64,000 nt of DNA, taken from NCBI GenBank assembly GCA_032207245.1, contig CM063503.1, positions 59,763,076-59,827,075 on the forward strand. The letters run 5' to 3'. Below are positions 58,277 to 64,000 of this stretch, piece after piece (positions within the stretch are counted from its first letter, which is position 1; each line of letters starts with the position of its first letter). Below the pieces are notes generated by a model. That model saw only the letters and a list, made by a program, of their open reading frames with translations. It did no database searches and was not told where the DNA came from. The position numbers and the translations under genes were made by a program. The DNA is from Pardosa pseudoannulata. Lineage: Eukaryota; Arthropoda; Arachnida; Araneae; Lycosidae.

Positions 58277-61200
58277 CTGAAAACAAAAATAAAGCAGTTA
58301 TTATAAACCACATTTTTAATAGTACTAAAGATGTACACAAATTATTTTGTACTACTAATTATATTGGTGCATTTTAAATTTCTTTTGCTGCTTCTCTCTT
58401 TTATAAAGAGATTCACAATTAACATATGAATGCTAGGCAAGAAAATAAGACTTATCTCCTTTTCATTCATGTGGAGTAATCAGTAAAAACAAGGCTGATT
58501 TAAAAAGAGGGAGTGTAAGAAGATCTTAGTGTCACTCAACTTTTTAAATTAGATTCTAAATACATTTTAAACTAGTTTACCATTATAATGCAATATGAAT
58601 AGTAAAGGAATTTTATTGCTTTTGTTATGTCTAAGTTTTGTTATCGATAAGAGATAGACCATTTAAGCTCCATCTTTTCTTCTATTTTTACATTTCTAAA
58701 GTCTGATTTCTTTTTCTCTCATTAGTGTTCATATAATTATTAATTATAAAAACTAACATGCAAGACATATATTCTGAAACAACACAAATAAAGAATAGTC
58801 AACAAGAAATCCTGTAAGATTTTTTCTAGTGTGAATGTCTTGAGTACAAGCATACCACATATAAACAAAGTTTATTTTTATTATAATGAACAATGTGTTT
58901 TCTTTTCTCACAATTTATCTGTTTTTTTTTTTCACATTAAAACAACTTACTGGTTTGTTGACAGAGTATAACCACTTCCAAACTAAAACTATAAAAATTT
59001 CAGTACAATTATTCCACCTAATGCTTTCAAGCCTGTTAAATTATATGGTTGCTCAAAAGAATAATCCTTTTTATTACCTTTAGTAAGAAAGATTGAACTC
59101 AAAAGTCAATTAAAGGCAATAAGGAAGTTATTGTACTTGGAATGACAAAATTTATTATTATACAAGGAGCATTTATTTGATAAACATTCTTTAAAAATAA
59201 ATTTCAATCCACTGACATACAACTTATGTATAGCCAAATTCTTACTTAGCCCCTTCTTTTACTAAGAGGAGTTATAAATTTTAAGAAACAGAAAATGAAA
59301 CTTGATATTTTTTTAAAATTGCAAAAGCTTTTGTATCTCTAGCTAACCTGTAAGCAGACATGTTTTATTGGATTCATAGACTACTATAACATATAAACAC
59401 AAAAATAAAATATTTTGTCTACTTTACATACTTTTCAAGTTCAGTTACCCATAGCACATCAGGTTCACCATTCATAACAACTGGCATTACACAATTATTA
59501 TTTTGAATTAACGAATTTCTTTGAGTAGTAATAGTTTTGATTTTTTCTACCTGGAACACACAAAAATTCAATGATATAATAACTGAACATTAAGGGAAAA
59601 ATCAGATAACAGTTAATAAAAATGTGATGTTTACAAGACTTGATTTTGTACTTAACTACTTAGATTTCATATCAAGCTTATATATACATATGAAAATGTT
59701 TGCATATAAATATGTGTGTGTGTATAAATGAAAATTCCCATTTATATCACTTAAGTAACAACTAAAATAGCATTTATAGTTCTCCATCTATTGTCAACTG
59801 CCAAGGCTACTCTGCATTAAAGGATAATATCACATTACAGGATGAGCAGAGAAAATTTGAATACTGACAGCACTTTTTTTTTCATAATATCAAAAAATTT
59901 CTGGGCAAAATTTGGTACACATAACAAATTGGAATGGAGTTATATAAAGGACAAATATACAAGAAACAGATTTGACTCACAACATCTTGACTTCATTTAT
60001 TTCAAATTTCTACTTATCTACCTAAGTTTCATTAATATTATTCAATAGAAATTTTTTTCTCATTACATTTAAATTAACTCTGTTTATCTCAATGCTTCAG
60101 GGAGCCTTCATAGTACATTTTTAAAAACAGAATGAATGAATAACTGAAAAAAAAATCTGCACATAAGATCCTAATTTGTATTTTGCAAAGATAAATAAAT
60201 GATTTTTAGATTTTGTTGACATGACATTTCCTCGAAAACTACTTCTAATTGTTTAGTAAAATGCAGATTTTTTAAAAAAATTGTGCTGAATTCTTTGAAA
60301 GAAGTGGATAAATTTTGAACAATTCTATAATGCAATCAAATTGTTTCAGGAAAAATTGGTAAAATTTTCTGATTTCTTAGATATAGATACAAAACTTGTC
60401 AGGTGGAAAGAATGCTGAGATGATTACAGAATTTTCTTTTTTTATGGATAATAATATGAGCTAATGATAGCTAATGTTAGTTAGGCAATATTAGTATTCA
60501 TTATGAACTGAAAACTAGGCAAACATATCAAAAGATATAGTTAATTCTTTGCAAAAAAATTGATTTATATTTAAGTTAAAATGAAGTTTAAAAAGTAATT
60601 TAAAAGTTATTTAGTACTTCATTTTTAGTTAAAGTACAACAACAACAACAACAACAAAAAAAAAAACTATTTGTATTCATACTACATAACACTTCCTTTT
60701 TTGCTACTTTAATTATCCTCAGGGATACTACTAGATACAAATCAAATTTTAGGACAAACTTTAAAAATATCCAGGACAATTAACAGAAATAGAGCAAAAA
60801 ATACTAAGATCAAATAATTAGTAGAGGATAAACTCCTAATGAATAGCATAAGTAAAATTTTAGTTTTCAAAAACTGGAAGATAGTAAAGTACTCACTAGA
60901 TAATAGATTTCTTTTTCATAACATTCTTGATAGGCATATTGTTTTGCACATTACAATCAATTAAAAAACTTGTTAATGTATAATGGGGAAAATAACAACA
61001 GAGACAAATTTTACTGAAAATTTTTAAAGCAATGGTTAGATGTCATTTTTAACCAGTTTATATTATTGTCAAATAAATTCCAAATATTTAAACTCTGTTT
61101 ACTGAATACTTCCATGTATAAGCAGAGAATTTTTTTAGCTTTACATAAACTTAAAGTGGGAGGATCAGCTGATATACAGATCCATGTAACAGACACAGTA

Positions 61201-63693
61201 AATGCCCCACTTGGTGACATTTTTTGTCATTGGTGATAAAAGGTTCCAAATCAGCCAAAACTAAATGAAACTTTTGTTTTATCATAAAATAACAGAAAGG
61301 AAGCATATAAGGGTGAAAATTTTTCAAAAATTAAAAAATGGGTAAAACACAAAATTGAAAAATAAACTTACAATGACTTTTAGCAATTAGCTTATAATAG
61401 TGCAAAAATAGCAAAACTACATTTGTAGTAGGTTGGCTAATTTTCTAAAAAATGTACTTCCATGTAAGCTAGAAGCAATCGATTATATTACAATTTTTAA
61501 TTTTATTCCTCATATTGCTTAAATTTTTTAAAATGAGCTACCTTCAGCAGGGTTACTAGAGTTGAAACCATTACTATTAGTGTTTAAATAAAAAAACATC
61601 ATTGCCTGCATATCTAGTGTCGCAATTCTCAAACTGGATGCCATGGCAATAATCCAGAAAGTCAGCATAAAAATATGAATATAAGGAAAACAGCATGAAT
61701 TTACTTAAAAATTAAAATTTGTTTTTCTTCATAACCATAGACACATGCTAAGAGATGTTTTTGTGATTGTCTGGAAATGCAATCAAACCTATACCTTTGT
61801 GATGTTTAAATTGCATTCCACGGTATAAAATTGGATGTATAGCATTTTATTTTACAGCAACCTCATTGGAAAACATTTCTCCTGTTTTGCCTGATTGGTG
61901 ACATAAATGAACATTACAGGTCATTATTTTGACATATATACAAGATTAGAATTTTGTTTAACTTTTTGAAGAAAAATTGCCCTCTCAGCTTATATTTGAA
62001 AATATACAATAGTTTTAAATTTAATTAAATTATAAGCATTTTAATAACTAAAACATAAGCAACCTTTCGTAAGAAGACTACTTTATTATGTAATAAAATG
62101 CTTTATTTTGCTACTTATAAATTTTTATATGGACAGTATAACATTTATAATTACTGCATAATGACATACAATAAAGTAGCAAAGGAAATTTAAAACTCAG
62201 TTTAATATACATATGCTAATAAAATACATTCAATGTTTAATCATATTAGCAGTATGAATACAAGTAAGAATTTTTTTTTTTAATAGGGTACTTGTCTTTC
62301 TTTTTAGAATTCACCCTTATAGTATTGTTAACCAGTTTATTATGAGGGCACATCAAAATGTACTCTTTGTAAGAAGACAACACAAGTATAACCAAGCCTC
62401 ACATGGGAATTGAATCCAGACCCACTGTGTGTAAACAAAAAACACTAGCCACTATCTTATACAGGTACTGCAAGTAAGAAATAAATGCTTAAAAATTTAT
62501 AATACATACTACAGCTTTCCTCCCCAAAAATGGTAAAATAAAATCCTCTAGAATATTTTCATCCCTGTTAAAGAAATAAATTTATATTAAATATTATTAG
62601 TTTCATAATCAACACATGAAATATATAAAAATTAACAAACATTTCAACTACTTACAGATTGATATTAAGTTTGTTAGAGTGTGAGCAAATTTCAGGTTTA
62701 AAGAATGTAACTTATTGAAGATAGTTTTCAAACTTCTAGAATAACGTTATATTATACATAGAAACTGTGTTAGAATCATAATAAACAGTATAAGCTACAA
62801 AGCATTTGTCAAAATTCATTAACTTGAAGTATGAATAGAAATTTAAAAAAAAAAAAAAGCCATCTTTTTCAAGTTAACAAACATGATTATTTTCTTTCTC
62901 AAATTACCATGTATTATTAATTTCTACAATTGGAATGAATTTCTGCAATCCAATCAAGCATGTAAAATAAGTTAAAATATTTTTTCTGGGAGAGAAATGC
63001 TGATTAAAATCAGAACTAATAACTAATATTCTAATATAAAATAAAATCTATCTTCATTTTGTTTTAAAAAGGCTGTTTCTACTCATATTATATTAGAAAT
63101 GAGAGATTAAGAGTCTATGCTTCACTCAATTCATTTGGTATTCAAGTAATTGTTTTTTTAGAACTGTGCAGGAAATTTTTGTGGATCAATTTCAGGACAC
63201 ATTTATTCAATATGGAAGAAACTAGTTTACTTTAACAAGAAGGCATTTAGAAATTGTTCATTTATGTCTTACCTATGCAAGTTATCACATCTTTTAAAAT
63301 CTGTTTTGTGTAAATTTAACACAGATTTTGCATATAAACCTAATGATGTTTAAAGACAGAAATGAATTAGGGTATAAGATATCGAGGACTAGTTTGTAAG
63401 GCATAAATTAAGTGAATACTGGTTGGTTAATGACTATTTTTATTTAACTGTTCTTTAGGAATCTTTCTCATGAAATTATTCCAAACATCATAAATTCCAT
63501 AAATATAACATGAGAGTAAAAGAATCATAATATTAATCTAAAACATACTAATATAAAAAAATTTCTCTGACAATAATATTAAATAAAAAACTGTGATTGT
63601 TAGACAATTTTTTAAGTTAGAAAGAGGAGAAAAAATGAACATGAAAAGTATACTTACACATTTCTTTGCCATGAATTCCAGAATTTTGATATG
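58126..63693 (-). CDS. DNMT3: DNMT3-family DNA (cytosine-5) methyltransferase, C-terminal four exons (partial)
   Basis: Exons 63693-63658, 62564-62510, 59550-59432 and 58276-58126 join with GT/AG sites and matching phases (2, 0, 2) to a TAG stop, giving about 120 residues. In order: KFWNSWQRN (matching YFWGNLPGMNR of DNMT3A); ILEDFILPFLGRKA; IKTITTQRNSLI (target-recognition loop, TITTRSNSI in mammals); PVVMNGEPDVLW; IFGFPLHYTDTGNLS; LLGRAWSVPVIK; and a C-terminus PLKHFFECDALH. This is the target-recognition and C-terminal part of a de novo methyltransferase, which acts in the nucleus on CpG DNA. The catalytic PC and ENV motifs, PWWP and ADD domains would lie upstream, beyond the right edge. 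The residues equivalent to DNMT3A R836 and R882 are Q and I here. Confidence 0.92.
59432..59550 (-). CDS. DNMT3: DNMT3-like gene, exon with target-recognition loop
   Basis: 119 nt between a TTCCAG acceptor and a GTATGT donor. It encodes VEKIKTITTQRNSLIQ..., then MPVVMNGEPDVLWVTELEK (last codon split). Confidence 0.92.
60639..60666. repeat. (CAA)n/(A)n microsatellite
   Basis: Six CAA units followed by a poly-A run, within a DNMT3 intron. Confidence 0.85.
62340..62470 (-). mobile_element. possible tRNA-derived SINE head in DNMT3 intron
   Basis: On the minus strand a TAGTGGCTAGTG box-A-like stretch is followed by GGGTCTGGATTCAATTCCCA (box-B-like). Only the tRNA-like head is recognisable. Confidence 0.4.
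62510..62564 (-). CDS. DNMT3: DNMT3-like gene, 55-nt exon
   Basis: Short exon after TTTAACAG and before GTATGT; encodes DENILEDFILPFLGRKAV. Aligns with DKLELQ.CLE.GR of vertebrate DNMT3 proteins. Confidence 0.8.
63658..63693 (-). CDS. DNMT3: DNMT3-like gene, 36-nt exon
   Basis: Very short exon after TTTCTAG and before GTAAGT; in the frame fixed by the next exon it encodes ISKFWNSWQRN. The FW pair corresponds to the conserved FW of DNMT3. Needs the upstream exon outside the window to confirm. Confidence 0.65.
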
Positions 63694-64000
63694 CTAGAAA
63701 GATCGTAAATGTTAAGAAAAAGGTAAAATGCTTCTACTATTTGTAAGAATTGTAAACACACTAATAGTAATAATAATATGCAAAATAACATAATTCCTGA
63801 TGTTACTTAATAAGGAGTAGCTATTCATATAAATTTATTAATTTTTGTAAATAAATATAAAAGATACATCATAATGGATATAAAATTAATATATAAAAAC
63901 AGTATATCATTTCAAAACATTATGAACTTGAATCTCTTGCATCAAAGATTTTGCATATCTGCACCTGTACCGTTTTAACACCTGTGTATGCATTGCATCA

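Noticed and set aside
63900..64000. Possible further DNMT3 exon at the right edge (minus frame containing KRYRCRYAKSL)
   Set aside because: It does not resemble the expected DNMT3 segment before the FW motif and no acceptor is inside the window.

Overview
This is an AT-rich (roughly 70%) eukaryotic nuclear window. It has spliced genes with 0.5-4.7 kb introns, many long (TA)n tracts, two 100-N assembly gaps and a dense island of transposable-element debris. The gene families (a DNMT3-type methyltransferase, a HINT3-type HIT protein) and the repeats (tRNA-derived SINEs, copia and Ty3/gypsy LTR elements, BEL/Pao, hAT, LINE and Tc1/mariner-like pieces) suggest an arthropod, perhaps a chelicerate. 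The lineage is an inference; no marker in the window proves it.

Layout. (1) 0.2-5.5 kb: intergenic AT-rich DNA with a 176-bp direct repeat. (2) 5.5-13.7 kb, minus strand: a complete-looking four-exon gene. It encodes about 505 aa: an N-terminal C..C..HxH zinc-binding-like domain, a basic region, then an acidic tail with three SUMO-consensus repeats. It is a probable nuclear regulator with no gene name I recognise. (3) 14.3-37.3 kb: the transposon island. It holds a Ty3/gypsy gag split by a copia element (15327-19918) with 5-bp target duplication and LTRs about 3% diverged. It also holds at least 13 copies of one tRNA-derived SINE, all on the minus strand, three copies of a GGTCTCACCAAAG-type MITE (one inside a SINE), a 533-bp TA-flanked inverted-repeat element, and decayed BEL/Pao, hAT and probable gypsy integrase fragments. 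(4) 43.3-50.5 kb, plus strand: three exons of a HINT3-like gene. The exon that should carry the catalytic HxHxH triad is not visible. (5) 58.1-63.7 kb, minus strand: the last four exons of a DNMT3-family cytosine-5 DNA methyltransferase, continuing beyond the right edge.

Points of note. The copia primer-binding site matches an internal anticodon-arm segment of tRNA-Ile, with a C placed opposite position 34 (inosine in the mature tRNA). The DNMT3-like protein has non-canonical residues at the positions of mammalian DNMT3A R836 (CpG recognition) and R882 (dimer/DNA interface). CpG is nearly absent across the DNMT3 region (12 CG in 6 kb, hand count) but frequent in the transposon island and at the promoter of the first gene. 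The two identified genes sit tail to tail across about 8 kb of repeat-rich DNA. I see no bacterial operon, CRISPR array or virus genome.
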